Assembly: GCA_947503265.1 (NCBI GenBank)
Contig: CANNDC010000003.1
Location: forward strand, 1 to 64,000
Source of the DNA: an uncultured Alteromonadaceae bacterium
GTDB lineage: Bacteria; Pseudomonadota; Gammaproteobacteria; Enterobacterales; Alteromonadaceae
Length of the DNA: 64,000 nucleotides
Direction: 5' to 3'
Shown here: positions 51,242 to 60,347 of the stretch, piece by piece
Numbering within the stretch: the first letter of the stretch is position 1
Layout of the letters: every line of letters begins with the position of its first letter
Translations under genes and position numbers: made by a program
Notes under the pieces: model-generated
What the model saw: the letters and a program-made list of their open reading frames with translations, nothing else
Database searches by the model: none
What the model was told of the DNA's origin: nothing

Positions 51242-51982
51242 ATGGAAGCATTATCGTTAGTTGAAAAATTCGACAAGTACTTCGAATTAGATTTAGCCAA
51301 AACGGAAGAGCTTAAAAGAGAATCTTATAAGATTCGTCATGAGGTTTTCTCTAACGAACTCAACTGGACTCCTATGTCAGAAGATAAGTTAGAAACGGAT
51401 TCCTTTGATGCTTATTCCTTTTCACTGCTGCTGAAACACAAACCATCTGACCTATACGCTGGTACTATTAGACTGGTTATCCCACCAAATGACAAACCAA
51501 ATAGTCAGGTGCCATTCGAAAAATATTTTTCAGATGTGCTGCTCAGCAATGTGATTGATCACGATGCATTACCACGCAACTCAATTGCAGAGATATCACG
51601 ATTGTCTGTTCCTGATGATTTTAGACGTCGGCTTGATGAAAATCACAAACCCTTTATTCTCAATGAGTTCAATACCGAAATGCTTTGGTCTCATGAGTCC
51701 CGTAATTTACCCGTAATTGCAATCAGTCTAATCCTTAGTTCAATTGCGCTGGCCAATTTAAACAATGTTAGTCACACCTTTATCAGTATGGAGCCTAGGT
51801 TCAAAAAGAGATTAGCTGTTATTGGTATCAATTTAACTCAGTGCAGTTCAGAGATTCATCACAATGGAGCCTTAGCGGTATTTTATTTAGAAAATATGAA
51901 CTCTCCAGCAGAGTTTAACCCTGAGGTACAAAAACTCTATCAATTGATATTGAGACGGCTGCAAAGCCAAATGTCTAGTTAA
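51242..51982 (+). CDS. PEP-CTERM/exosortase-associated-type acyltransferase
   Basis: A 246-residue GNAT-fold protein related to LuxI-type acyl-homoserine lactone synthases. The family pattern is visible: YKIRHEVF near the start, FDAYSFSLLLKH, AGTIRLVIP, and EISRLSVPDDFRR. Members of this group (TIGR03694 type) usually sit in exosortase/PEP-CTERM loci and are thought to make N-acyl amino acids or related products; no exosortase is in this window. ATG 51242 has AAGGA 6 nt upstream. It stands alone between sixA (divergent) and yaeQ. Product is unknown. Confidence 0.8.
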   Translation: MEALSLVEKFDKYFELDLAKTEELKRESYKIRHEVFSNELNWTPMSEDKLETDSFDAYSFSLLLKHKPSDLYAGTIRLVIPPNDKPNSQVPFEKYFSDVLLSNVIDHDALPRNSIAEISRLSVPDDFRRRLDENHKPFILNEFNTEMLWSHESRNLPVIAISLILSSIALANLNNVSHTFISMEPRFKKRLAVIGINLTQCSSEIHHNGALAVFYLENMNSPAEFNPEVQKLYQLILRRLQSQMSS

Positions 51983-52136
51983 TAAAAAACCTTATTTATT
52001 CGATATCGTTAAATATACGAATTACACGCATTTCGCCCAATATTGAGACTGGATTTAGAGTCTACATTTAAAGACTAATTGCAAACTCCACATCATAGCG
52101 GAATAGATTTTATTCATTCCAAAATAGAGTTACTTA

Positions 52137-52688
52137 ATGGCACTTAAACCTACCATCTATAAATTCAATATAGCACTGGCCGATCTAGATCATCAGCACT
52201 ATCCAAATTTAGAACTAACCTTGGCACAACACCCTTCAGAAACAATCGAGAGGATGTTGGTAAGGCTTCTGGTCTTTTGTTTACACGCTCATGAGGATAC
52301 AGATAGCAGAATGGTCTTCACCAAAGGATTAAGTGCTACAGAAGAGCCCGATATTTGGCTGAAGGGTTTCGATGAACAAGTACAATATTGGATCGATGTG
52401 GGTGAACCTAGTTTCGATAGGATGAAAAAGGCCTGTCGACTCACGAAACAAACTTTCGTATACAGCTTTAACAGTAAATCGTCTGTGTGGTGGAAACAAA
52501 ATCAGTCACAGTTTTCCACCCTCCCCATTCAAGTGGCGAGTTTCGAATGGTCGCAAATTCAGTATTTGGCTCATCAAATTGAGCGCACAACAAGCTGGTC
52601 AATCAGCATTAGCGAAGGTTCTTTATTCGTTACAACCAAAGAAGAACAAGTTGAAATTACTTGGGCGAACTTGCAAAAGTCCCGCTGA
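52137..52688 (+). CDS. yaeQ: YaeQ family protein
   Basis: A 183-residue member of the YaeQ family, which has a PD-(D/E)xK nuclease-like fold but no established activity. Diagnostic sequences are present: MALKPTIYKFNIALADLD, the segment around LVRLLVFCLHA, and GLSATEEPDIW. Length is normal. It stands alone between the acyltransferase and methyltransferase genes. Confidence 0.93.
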   Translation: MALKPTIYKFNIALADLDHQHYPNLELTLAQHPSETIERMLVRLLVFCLHAHEDTDSRMVFTKGLSATEEPDIWLKGFDEQVQYWIDVGEPSFDRMKKACRLTKQTFVYSFNSKSSVWWKQNQSQFSTLPIQVASFEWSQIQYLAHQIERTTSWSISISEGSLFVTTKEEQVEITWANLQKSR

Positions 52689-52828
52689 GAATAAAGTTTT
52701 AGTGAGTGTCTGTTTAAATATTCATGAAATGATCATGCACTCTTCAAGTTCGTTATTTTTCTTCGACCTATTCTGATCAGGTGATTTCGAGTAAATGAAA
52801 TTTAAACCTAACAAGAAGGAAAATAATA

Positions 52829-53878
52829 ATGGATACCACCGAAGAATTTACAGGTCAGGTAGTAACAGATGTAAGCGCTACATTATCTGGCGTCATGACT
52901 AGCATTGGCAATAAATTAGGCTTGTACAAAGCTATGGCTTATGCAGGCCCGCTAACTTCTGAAGCGCTATCTCAAAAATTGGGATTAGCAGAACGGTATG
53001 TTCGTGAATGGCTCAATAGCCAAGTCGCAGGGCAATATCTAGTTTATGACAACCACAACAAAACCTATGAGCTTCCCGATGCACATGTACCCGTACTAGC
53101 TGACGAGGAAAGCCCAGTCTTTTTAGTACCTGCAATACAAGTTGCAGCATCGCTTTGGCACGATGAAGACTTACTCAAAGAGGTATTCAAAACTGGAGAA
53201 GGTATTTCATGGGGAGATCATCATCACGGACTATTTTGCGGCAGTGAGTCCCTATTTAGGCCAGGATATAAGGCCTTTTTAGTCAACGATTGGATTTCTG
53301 CAATGGATGGTGTGATGGATAAATTAGAGAACGGAGCCTTAGTTGCTGATGTGGGGTGTGGTCATGGAGCATCAACCATAGTGATGGGTAAGTCATTTCC
53401 CCAATCTAAATTCTATGGGTTTGATAATCATCCTCAATCTATCGAAACTGCCAGAAAGCGAGCGCAAGAAGAATCAGCGCAATCAAATACGTTTTTTGAA
53501 ACCATGGACGCACAATCATACCCCTCAATTGGTTTTGATTTAGTATGTTTTATGGACTGTTTGCATGACATGGGAGATCCTGTTGGAGCGGCTAGACATG
53601 CGTTTAATTCGTTAAAACCTGGTGGACGTTTGTTGTTAGTCGAACCAGCCGCTGCAGATTCTTTAGAGGATAATATTAACCCAGTTAGTCGTCTGTATTA
53701 CGCAGCGTCCACAGCGATATGTACTCCATGCTCTTTGTCTCAGGAAGTGGGACTTGCATTAGGTGCCCAAGCCGGCCAAAAGCGTTTATCTGAAGTGCTT
53801 GAAGAAGCGGGTTTTGAGAAAATTACAAAAATCGCAGACACACCATTTAATATAGTGATTGAAGCTCATCGAAACTAA
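52829..53878 (+). CDS. SAM-dependent methyltransferase with N-terminal winged helix
   Basis: A 349-residue class I methyltransferase. The N-terminal 85 residues form a dimerisation winged helix (SIGNKLGLYKAMA, REWLNSQVAGQYL) as in O-methyltransferases of natural-product and plant type. The SAM site is VADVGCGHGAS near residue 173, with YGFDNH and DLVCFMDCLHDMGD downstream. Substrate is unknown. ATG has AAGGA upstream. The next gene, an alpha/beta hydrolase, overlaps its 3' end by 20 bases, implying a functional pair. Confidence 0.88.
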   Translation: MDTTEEFTGQVVTDVSATLSGVMTSIGNKLGLYKAMAYAGPLTSEALSQKLGLAERYVREWLNSQVAGQYLVYDNHNKTYELPDAHVPVLADEESPVFLVPAIQVAASLWHDEDLLKEVFKTGEGISWGDHHHGLFCGSESLFRPGYKAFLVNDWISAMDGVMDKLENGALVADVGCGHGASTIVMGKSFPQSKFYGFDNHPQSIETARKRAQEESAQSNTFFETMDAQSYPSIGFDLVCFMDCLHDMGDPVGAARHAFNSLKPGGRLLLVEPAAADSLEDNINPVSRLYYAASTAICTPCSLSQEVGLALGAQAGQKRLSEVLEEAGFEKITKIADTPFNIVIEAHRN

Positions 53879-54641
53879 TCATTCTTTAATAAGCCCTATT
53901 CTAGCGTTGCATGGTACCGCTAGTACTGGGCGACAATGGGATCCTTTGGGAGCCTGCAGTTTTGGCGCTAGACGGGTTTATTCCCCCAATTTGCCGGGCT
54001 ATGGTGATTGCCCGAATGTAACTAAAGCGGGGTTGTCAGCTCGTTTACAACCCTTGTTAAAAGATTTTCTACAAATGCAACATCCGATGCATATCGTCGG
54101 ACACTCTTTTGGAGGTGCATTGGCCTTGCGTTTAGCAGAAATGCACCCTGAGAAATGCTTAAGTTTAACTATCTACGAACCTACATCTTTGCATATTTTC
54201 CGATCTGCAAAGGGCAAAAAAGATATGCAATTGTTCACAGAAATTCAGACTTTAGCTAACAGTGTAAGTATTGCAACACCAATGAATGCGATGAATTATT
54301 TCATCGACTTTTGGATGGGAAAGGGCAAGTGGCACAAGTTAAGTTATGCAGCTCAACAAAAGCTGTGTGTTTACGCCAAAACCACAGCTCAGGATTTTAG
54401 AGATGCACTATTTGAAGTGCAATATGAATCCGAGCTTCCAATATACTCGGGAAGCGTCAAAGTGTTGTTCGGTGAAAAAACGATGGATATTGCTAAGCAT
54501 ATTTGTCAAAAGTTGGCATGCGCCATGCCCAAAGCGACAGCTACTCAGTTGCCTGAATTAGGGCATATGGGGCCGATTCAAAATCCAGACAAGGTAAATA
54601 GCGAGATAATGTTGCATATTCAGAATGTAGAAAACAGTTAA
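53859..54641 (+). CDS. Alpha/beta hydrolase
   Basis: A 260-residue alpha/beta hydrolase. The oxyanion loop HGTASTGRQWD is near the N-terminus, the nucleophile elbow GHSFGG has Ser83, and the catalytic His is in ELGHMGP near the end. The start is uncertain: the TTG at 53859 overlaps the methyltransferase gene and has no clear Shine-Dalgarno, so coupled translation is likely; a later TTG would cut the first strand. A terminator overlaps the stop. Substrate unknown. Confidence 0.8.
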   Translation: MKLIETNHSLISPILALHGTASTGRQWDPLGACSFGARRVYSPNLPGYGDCPNVTKAGLSARLQPLLKDFLQMQHPMHIVGHSFGGALALRLAEMHPEKCLSLTIYEPTSLHIFRSAKGKKDMQLFTEIQTLANSVSIATPMNAMNYFIDFWMGKGKWHKLSYAAQQKLCVYAKTTAQDFRDALFEVQYESELPIYSGSVKVLFGEKTMDIAKHICQKLACAMPKATATQLPELGHMGPIQNPDKVNSEIMLHIQNVENS

Positions 54642-54664
54642 CCTTCTAAAGGTTATATTTTTTT
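54639..54664 (+). terminator. Compact terminator overlapping two stop codons
   Basis: TAACCTT (54639-54645) pairs with AAGGTTA (54649-54655) around a 3-base loop and is followed by TATTTTTTTT. It contains the hydrolase stop and abuts the stop of the convergent regulator gene. Confidence 0.7.
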
Positions 54665-56214
54665 AACGCCTGGCTAATGCGTTCACGCGTTATACCGTTA
54701 TTAAAGGGTAGCGCTCGGAAGAAATAATCTGGGGTTAGGTCAGGTTTCCTCCTCCTAGCCCTTGTTGCCCAATAAACTGCTTCTTGATCCTTTCCTGCTA
54801 ATGCGTTAGCAATGCTAGCCATGATATCCATCATAAATAATGCTCCAGGTTGTCGAGCAGCATGATCCGCCCAAACACTGGCGTTCTCAAAATCTCCAGC
54901 AGCTATGTATGAGAAGGCTCTAACCCCATAGAAACCATACAAAAATGGGTCCAATGGGCTCAGCTCGATAGCCTGCGCAGCGTCGTTCTTAGCATCATTA
55001 GCATTATTTGACATGACAGATGCCAAGCCATGAGCATAATAAGCTTGAGCAAAGTTAGGATTAACAGAAAGAGAACGTTCCAGCCAAGGTAGGCTATCTT
55101 CAGGACTTCCCATAAGCCAAAAGCTTCGTCCCATTGCAAAATTGACAAACGCATCCAAAGGATCCAATTCGACAGCTCGTTCTGCACTTTTTTTAGCGGC
55201 TGTTGTTTCCAATACCAAATCACAACCTGAATATCGGTTAAATACGTTTTGATACTGGCAACAAGAAAGTCCGGCGTACGCTCTTGCGAACAGAGGCTCC
55301 ATGGCGATCGCCTGAGAAAATAAACGATGCGCATTGGCATTATCCGTTTCAGTAAAACGGTAAAGATGCGCTATTGCTAAATGGTAAGAGGCCCATGCAT
55401 CCAAATTTTCAACTGCGGAGAGTTGAGCAATTTGAGCTTCATTAGTAGAAATTTGCACTTCCAATGTCGCCACCGCTTTATTCACGATATCCGTTCGCAA
55501 CTGATGGATATCATCTAATTTTCCTTCTAATTGTTCTACCCAAATAACATCATTACTCACCATATTGCTCAGCTCAATTGTAAGTACAAGTCGATTATTA
55601 AACCTTTCAATTGCGCCGCAGAGGCAATATTTTGCGCCAGTTTGGGAAACGATAGTTTCGTTTTGGGCATCTGCGTCGAATTGGAATGAACTGGCTCTAG
55701 AAATCACTTTTAACCATCCCAATCTGGAAAGGCCCAGAATGATGTCTATCACGAACCCTTCTGGCAAGATTGCAAGTTCGTTGGATGATTGAACACAGGT
55801 AAAAGGCAGGACGATAATAGCTGGTTTTCGATCAAGTGTGGCTGCTTTATCAATCTCTTGTTGATGCGGTTTATCTGGCGTTAATGTCGATTCCGAATGG
55901 CCATTTGAAACCGTTACTTCGCCGACAAACCGGAATCCACGCCCGTGAATAGTTTTAATTAGTTTTTGTGCAGTGCCGTCATCACCAATGGCCTTTCGTG
56001 TTGATTTAATACGACTGGAAACAACCGTATCTGACATAGGTTTACCTTGCCAAATCAAATCAATGAGTTGATCTTTGCTGAGTACTTTATGACGATTTTC
56101 AATTAGTACCTGCAACAACGAAAACACCTGAGGTTCAAGCGCGACCAATTTTCCATTGAGACTTAGTTCGAACATTTCAGTGTCTAGTCGGTAGCAGTTA
56201 AATTGATAAATCAT
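54646..56214 (-). CDS. Winged-helix (CadC/ToxR-like) regulator with TolB-like and TPR domains
   Basis: A 522-residue regulator. Residues 1-100 form an OmpR/CadC-type winged helix (LALEPQVFSLLQVL-like segment, VVSSRIKSTRKAIGD, IHGRGFRFVG). About 130-260 is a TolB-like domain (IIVLPFTCVQSS, VISRASSF). About 290-500 carries tetratricopeptide repeats. There is no transmembrane helix, so it is cytoplasmic, unlike CadC. Many proteobacteria have such proteins next to methyltransferase or hydrolase genes, as here. A paralog begins at the end of the window (62864-64000). ATG has GAAGAG upstream. Signal unknown. Confidence 0.85.
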   Translation of the reverse strand: MIYQFNCYRLDTEMFELSLNGKLVALEPQVFSLLQVLIENRHKVLSKDQLIDLIWQGKPMSDTVVSSRIKSTRKAIGDDGTAQKLIKTIHGRGFRFVGEVTVSNGHSESTLTPDKPHQQEIDKAATLDRKPAIIVLPFTCVQSSNELAILPEGFVIDIILGLSRLGWLKVISRASSFQFDADAQNETIVSQTGAKYCLCGAIERFNNRLVLTIELSNMVSNDVIWVEQLEGKLDDIHQLRTDIVNKAVATLEVQISTNEAQIAQLSAVENLDAWASYHLAIAHLYRFTETDNANAHRLFSQAIAMEPLFARAYAGLSCCQYQNVFNRYSGCDLVLETTAAKKSAERAVELDPLDAFVNFAMGRSFWLMGSPEDSLPWLERSLSVNPNFAQAYYAHGLASVMSNNANDAKNDAAQAIELSPLDPFLYGFYGVRAFSYIAAGDFENASVWADHAARQPGALFMMDIMASIANALAGKDQEAVYWATRARRRKPDLTPDYFFRALPFNNGITRERISQALKKYNL

Positions 56215-56286
56215 CGCTCTTCATCCAATGCTTAACACTGTGTATTATGCTCTAAATAACCTTAAACCAGTAACTAAGAAATAGAA

Positions 56287-56769
56287 TCAACAAATAGCTG
56301 CAAGCATTGACTGAGCAAAATCAATATATGCATTCGCGTCCTCACCTGCACCTTTTGCTTTCAGGTGATAAGCAAAAGCGAGTCTTGCACTCATAGCCAA
56401 CCAGAAAACCGCACTGATAAGCCCAACTATCCGCCACAAATTTGTTTTCGCCCACTTTAGCGCAAATGTGATAGACAAAACGTAGAGTACAAAACCACCC
56501 AGTTTTGAGGAAGCCCAGCTGTTTGTGAAGGGATATAATTCAAGTGGATTGTTCATTATCAAGTAGATAAAACTGATAACAAACAAGGTATATAAGATGT
56601 GAGGGCCAATTTTCAGCAACTTATTATTTACCATGTCAGAATTTCTCATGGTTAACACCAAATTGATAAGAAAAAAGACAAAAGTAAGCAGAATTATGGT
56701 GAGGTGAGCATGCTTCACAATCATGTACATGGCAGTTGTTCCAACGTTGTTAATTAAAGAATCAAGCAC
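56287..56769 (-). CDS. SirB2-like membrane protein
   Basis: A 160-residue protein with four to five predicted helices and the SirB2-type opening IVKHAHLTIILL, with HILYTLFVISF and LYVLSITFALKWAKT further on. Family function is unclear. The start is uncertain: GTG 56769 is the longest choice, and ATG 56730 (MYMIVKHAH) would match the usual SirB2 N-terminus with a weak GGA upstream. It follows the regulator gene's start by about 70 bases on the same strand but is not obviously linked to it. Confidence 0.65.
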   Translation of the reverse strand: MLDSLINNVGTTAMYMIVKHAHLTIILLTFVFFLINLVLTMRNSDMVNNKLLKIGPHILYTLFVISFIYLIMNNPLELYPFTNSWASSKLGGFVLYVLSITFALKWAKTNLWRIVGLISAVFWLAMSARLAFAYHLKAKGAGEDANAYIDFAQSMLAAIC

Positions 56770-56993
56770 ATAGATCTTTAGGCTAATACTGTGATGACTC
56801 TAAAATCAGTTTTGTCGTGTCCCAAAGATAAGAGAGTCTTGAATCAGCGTTAAACCCAGTAAAAGTAATTAAGAGCTAATCTGCTTGTACTGAACCCAAA
56901 TGTCAGCGCTTGTATTTTCTATACATTCAGCAAAGATTAACACGCATTGATACAGAAGCTAGCGTAAACTTGACTAGCGGCGTTGTTTTTATC

Positions 56994-57638
56994 CTAAATA
57001 TCACCAAACTTTGTAACCTCATGATTTGGCTTCCATAAAGGATACTTAGTCATGACTTTGTTGAACATAACACTTTGCAAATAGCCATTTAACCAACGTC
57101 TCACATTGGGGTATGGCGACTGCAAATACCACTGTCGTTCTACTTTAGCGAATTGTCGAATAAACGGCAAAATGGCGATATCTGCCATCCGTTCATTATT
57201 GTCGATAAGATAATCATGCTGACTGAGGCGTTTTTCTAAATTGATGATATAGTTTTCACAAGTTTCGCGACATTCCAGCAAGTTATCTTCGTGATAGCGC
57301 TTAGCGCACTTATAGGCTTCTAGACTGGGTTTAAATTCCTGATCAAATAGACTCACTAGGGCTAAACTCGCTTCCTTTGTATCTTCGCTAAGCAAGTTGT
57401 CAGGATCGCTCTCATTAAACGCCCATAACATGACATCTAAGCTTTCATCAATTACGGTTGATGTAGGCAGTACCAAGGTGGGTACCGTCCCTTTGGGAGA
57501 AGCCGTGATCATCTCAGCAGGTTTATTACTCAGTACCAAATCACGCAACTCTACGACCAGTTTCGCTTTAAATATCGCCATCCTTGCCCGCATTGCATAG
57601 GGGCAATTTCGAAGACTGTATAACACCGGCAATGCCAT
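56994..57638 (-). CDS. Glutathione S-transferase family protein
   Basis: A 214-residue GST. The N-terminal thioredoxin-fold domain has CPYAMRAR with Cys12, the cis-Pro segment GTVPTLVL and the glutathione-binding DESLDVMLW. The helical C-terminal domain spans about 85-205. A cysteine at the active position suggests an omega- or beta-like enzyme with thiol-transferase activity. ATG is preceded by AAGGTG at a rather long distance. It is divergent from the U32 protein gene. Confidence 0.88.
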   Translation of the reverse strand: MALPVLYSLRNCPYAMRARMAIFKAKLVVELRDLVLSNKPAEMITASPKGTVPTLVLPTSTVIDESLDVMLWAFNESDPDNLLSEDTKEASLALVSLFDQEFKPSLEAYKCAKRYHEDNLLECRETCENYIINLEKRLSQHDYLIDNNERMADIAILPFIRQFAKVERQWYLQSPYPNVRRWLNGYLQSVMFNKVMTKYPLWKPNHEVTKFGDI

Positions 57639-57781
57639 CGACTTGGGTTCACCTTTTTATGTCAGTAACAAGTTTGAAAATTAGAAATCTTCAGTTCAAT
57701 TGCTAACCATCTATATTATCGGTATTCAGCAGCGAATTATACGGGTAAAATCCGGCGAGAATTTAGTTAGAAGTTGAATAC

Positions 57782-60106
57782 ATGCAGTCTAAAATTGAAT
57801 TGTTAGCCCCCGGTGGTGATGTAGATGCGATTAAAGCGGCGATAATAGCTGGCGCAGATGCCGTCTATTGTGGTTTAGATAACTTTAACGCCCGCAACCG
57901 AGCTGCAAATATCTCCTTTGAAGAACTTGTCGGTACAATTCGACTGGCACACGAATATCAATGCGAAATATTCTTAACGCTTAATATCGTTATTCTAGAA
58001 CGAGAGTTTAAAGCTCTGGCTAAACTTCTCAGTAAACTAGTAAACACCACGCTAGATGGCGTTATTGTGCAAGATATTGGTATGCTTTATATTTTAAAGA
58101 AGTACTTTCCTACTCTTGATGTCCACGCTTCTACTCAGCTAACCACACACAATATTGGACAAATTCCTTTTCTTAAAAAGCTCGGCGCATCGAGAGTAAA
58201 CCTGTCTCGCGAGTTGAATTTACGTGAAATCACGCATATGACGGCTGTTGGTCATGAGCACCAAGTATTAACTGAAGTGTTTGTACATGGCTCTCTTTGT
58301 GTTGCGTTTTCTGGCTTGTGTTATTCAACCTCTGCTAGTGTTGGTAATTCAGGTAATCGTGGTCGTTGCAGTCAAGCTTGTCGTGAAGAATATGAAACCA
58401 CACCATCTGGTAATAATTTTCCGTTGAACCTGAAGGACAATTCTGCCTTTTTTGATCTACCCGCTTTGATTAACGCTGGCGTCCATTCGTTTAAAATTGA
58501 AGGTCGGAAGAAAAGTGCAAGTTACGTTCACACGGTAGTTGATAGTTTTAGGAAGCAAATTGATGGCTATATTAAAACCGGGGAGTTAACTCAAGACGGA
58601 GAGCGCTTATACAAGGTGTTCAATAGAGACTTCTCAAATGCTTTTTTGCGCGGTGATTTGAATCAGTCAATGTTCATTGAAAATCCACGTGATAATTCTA
58701 AAAATCATGCCCTAAAAGCAAACAATGCGATTTCTGTGGTTCAAATTCAAACTGTGGAGCAAAGTTTAGATTTAGAAAAAGCCCAAATGTCGGCGTCGGT
58801 GAGCGATAAAATCAGGCATTTAAGTATCGACAAGCCTCAATTACATTTGACTTTTTCAGGTCGAGTAGGCTCTCCCTTAACAATCACGGCTTTGGTGAAA
58901 AATGCGTCTGGGTCGACAGTTTTTCCTGTCTCCACATCGACAGAAAGTACCTTTGAAGTTCATTCAACTGAGTTACTTGCTGAAAACGATAAAACGCCAC
59001 TAGACCAAATAGCAATCCACAAACGCTTTAAAAATCTGGATAACGATTCATTCCAATTGATATCAATGGATACACAGCAATTAGCTGAACATGTTGGTAT
59101 TTCTTTTAAAGGACTTACTGCCCTTAAAAACGAATTAACCCGCTTACTTAATTATGGACAAGCCCTATTACCTGAAGTGCTGCTACCTAAACTAGAATCT
59201 CATGCTAAGCCAGCGCCAGTTAAAGCCCACACAAAAGCCAATTTATCGCTGTTAATTTGTGATGAAGACGATCTGTATTTAACTGAAGTGACTGACGCAG
59301 ATGTCTATTTTAAATTGCCGGATGCCTACAAACGTGGTTGCACAAAATACGTTAAATTCTTTCAAGATAATCCTAGATTGATCCCTTGGTTTCCCCCTGT
59401 ACTGATCGAAAAAGACTTTGATGTTGCGGTAAATATTTTAGAGCAAGTAAAGCCAGAGTTGATTGTTACGAATAATACCGGAATTGCACATCGAGCTTAT
59501 GAATTAGGCATAAAATGGATTGCCGGACCTTTCCTAAACACAACCAATTCATATGCCTTGCTCGCGATGCAGGAAGACTTTAATTGTAGTGGAGCCTTTA
59601 TATCTAACGAGATCAACCGACCACAAATCAGACATATTGCTAGGCCAAAGAACTTTAAATTGTTGTACAGTATTTATCATCCGATTTTGTTGATGACCAG
59701 CAGACAGTGTTTCTTCCAGCAAAGTGTTGGTTGTGAAAAACCAAGAATCGACAATGGCTGTATGTTGTCTTGCGATAAATCTACCAGTATCACCAATATC
59801 AAGGGTGATTCTTTTGCAATTGACAAACAAAAAGCGGGATATCCTAGCATTTACAATCAAGATCAATTTCTCAATACCGAAATTGTTGCAGATCTTGCTG
59901 ATTTGTTTGATGACTTTATGATTGATTTAACGAACATTGGTGCAGGAGATAAACAATCTCCTGACAAAGCCCAGCTTATCTCTCAATTTGAGAAATTATT
60001 GAGCACCGATGCTTCTACTGAAGCGCAAATATTTTCTGTGGCAAAAGAGACGTTAGACGCTATGGTTCCTGAGTCAACCAATGTGCAATATCACAATGGT
60101 CTCTAG
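57782..60106 (+). CDS. U32 family protein (RlhA/YhbU-type)
   Basis: A 774-residue member of peptidase family U32. The start IELLAPGGDVDAIKAAI-type barrel and ADAVYCGLDNFNAR are followed by the signature FVHGSLCVAFSGLCY and the cysteine-bearing GRCSQACR, then SFKIEGRKKS. In E. coli the related RlhA (YdcP) hydroxylates C2501 of 23S rRNA and TrhP hydroxylates tRNA wobble uridine; these cysteines probably hold an Fe-S cluster. The extra 100 or so C-terminal residues include a second cysteine-rich block (QSVGCEKPRID, MLSCDKS). Overall closest by eye to RlhA. It is not clearly in an operon. Confidence 0.85.
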   Translation: MQSKIELLAPGGDVDAIKAAIIAGADAVYCGLDNFNARNRAANISFEELVGTIRLAHEYQCEIFLTLNIVILEREFKALAKLLSKLVNTTLDGVIVQDIGMLYILKKYFPTLDVHASTQLTTHNIGQIPFLKKLGASRVNLSRELNLREITHMTAVGHEHQVLTEVFVHGSLCVAFSGLCYSTSASVGNSGNRGRCSQACREEYETTPSGNNFPLNLKDNSAFFDLPALINAGVHSFKIEGRKKSASYVHTVVDSFRKQIDGYIKTGELTQDGERLYKVFNRDFSNAFLRGDLNQSMFIENPRDNSKNHALKANNAISVVQIQTVEQSLDLEKAQMSASVSDKIRHLSIDKPQLHLTFSGRVGSPLTITALVKNASGSTVFPVSTSTESTFEVHSTELLAENDKTPLDQIAIHKRFKNLDNDSFQLISMDTQQLAEHVGISFKGLTALKNELTRLLNYGQALLPEVLLPKLESHAKPAPVKAHTKANLSLLICDEDDLYLTEVTDADVYFKLPDAYKRGCTKYVKFFQDNPRLIPWFPPVLIEKDFDVAVNILEQVKPELIVTNNTGIAHRAYELGIKWIAGPFLNTTNSYALLAMQEDFNCSGAFISNEINRPQIRHIARPKNFKLLYSIYHPILLMTSRQCFFQQSVGCEKPRIDNGCMLSCDKSTSITNIKGDSFAIDKQKAGYPSIYNQDQFLNTEIVADLADLFDDFMIDLTNIGAGDKQSPDKAQLISQFEKLLSTDASTEAQIFSVAKETLDAMVPESTNVQYHNGL

Positions 60107-60347
60107 CCTGATAACAAGATAAACCAGCTATTCTGTAATTCATCATTACTGTATGTTTGTGCAACGATCGGTGAGGTATTTATTCAATAACCCATGATTG
60201 CAGTGCAGCGCTATACACGAACACGTGTTGTTACAATAGAGATGCCACACACGCGCAAACGTATCCTCTAAGGGTCGACTTATTGGGGGCACCTAACGCC
60301 AGTTGCATTGCCGCCATTGTAACTGATGGAACCTGTAGGGGGGTGCC

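Noticed and set aside
51242..51982. True LuxI autoinducer synthase
   Set aside because: The sequence fits the exosortase-associated acyltransferase group better, and no LuxR-type receptor is adjacent.
60180..60347. GGCACCT/TAGGGGGGTGCC inverted repeat before the YcaQ-like gene
   Set aside because: The arms are imperfect and widely spaced, and the second coincides with the ribosome-binding site, so it may be chance.
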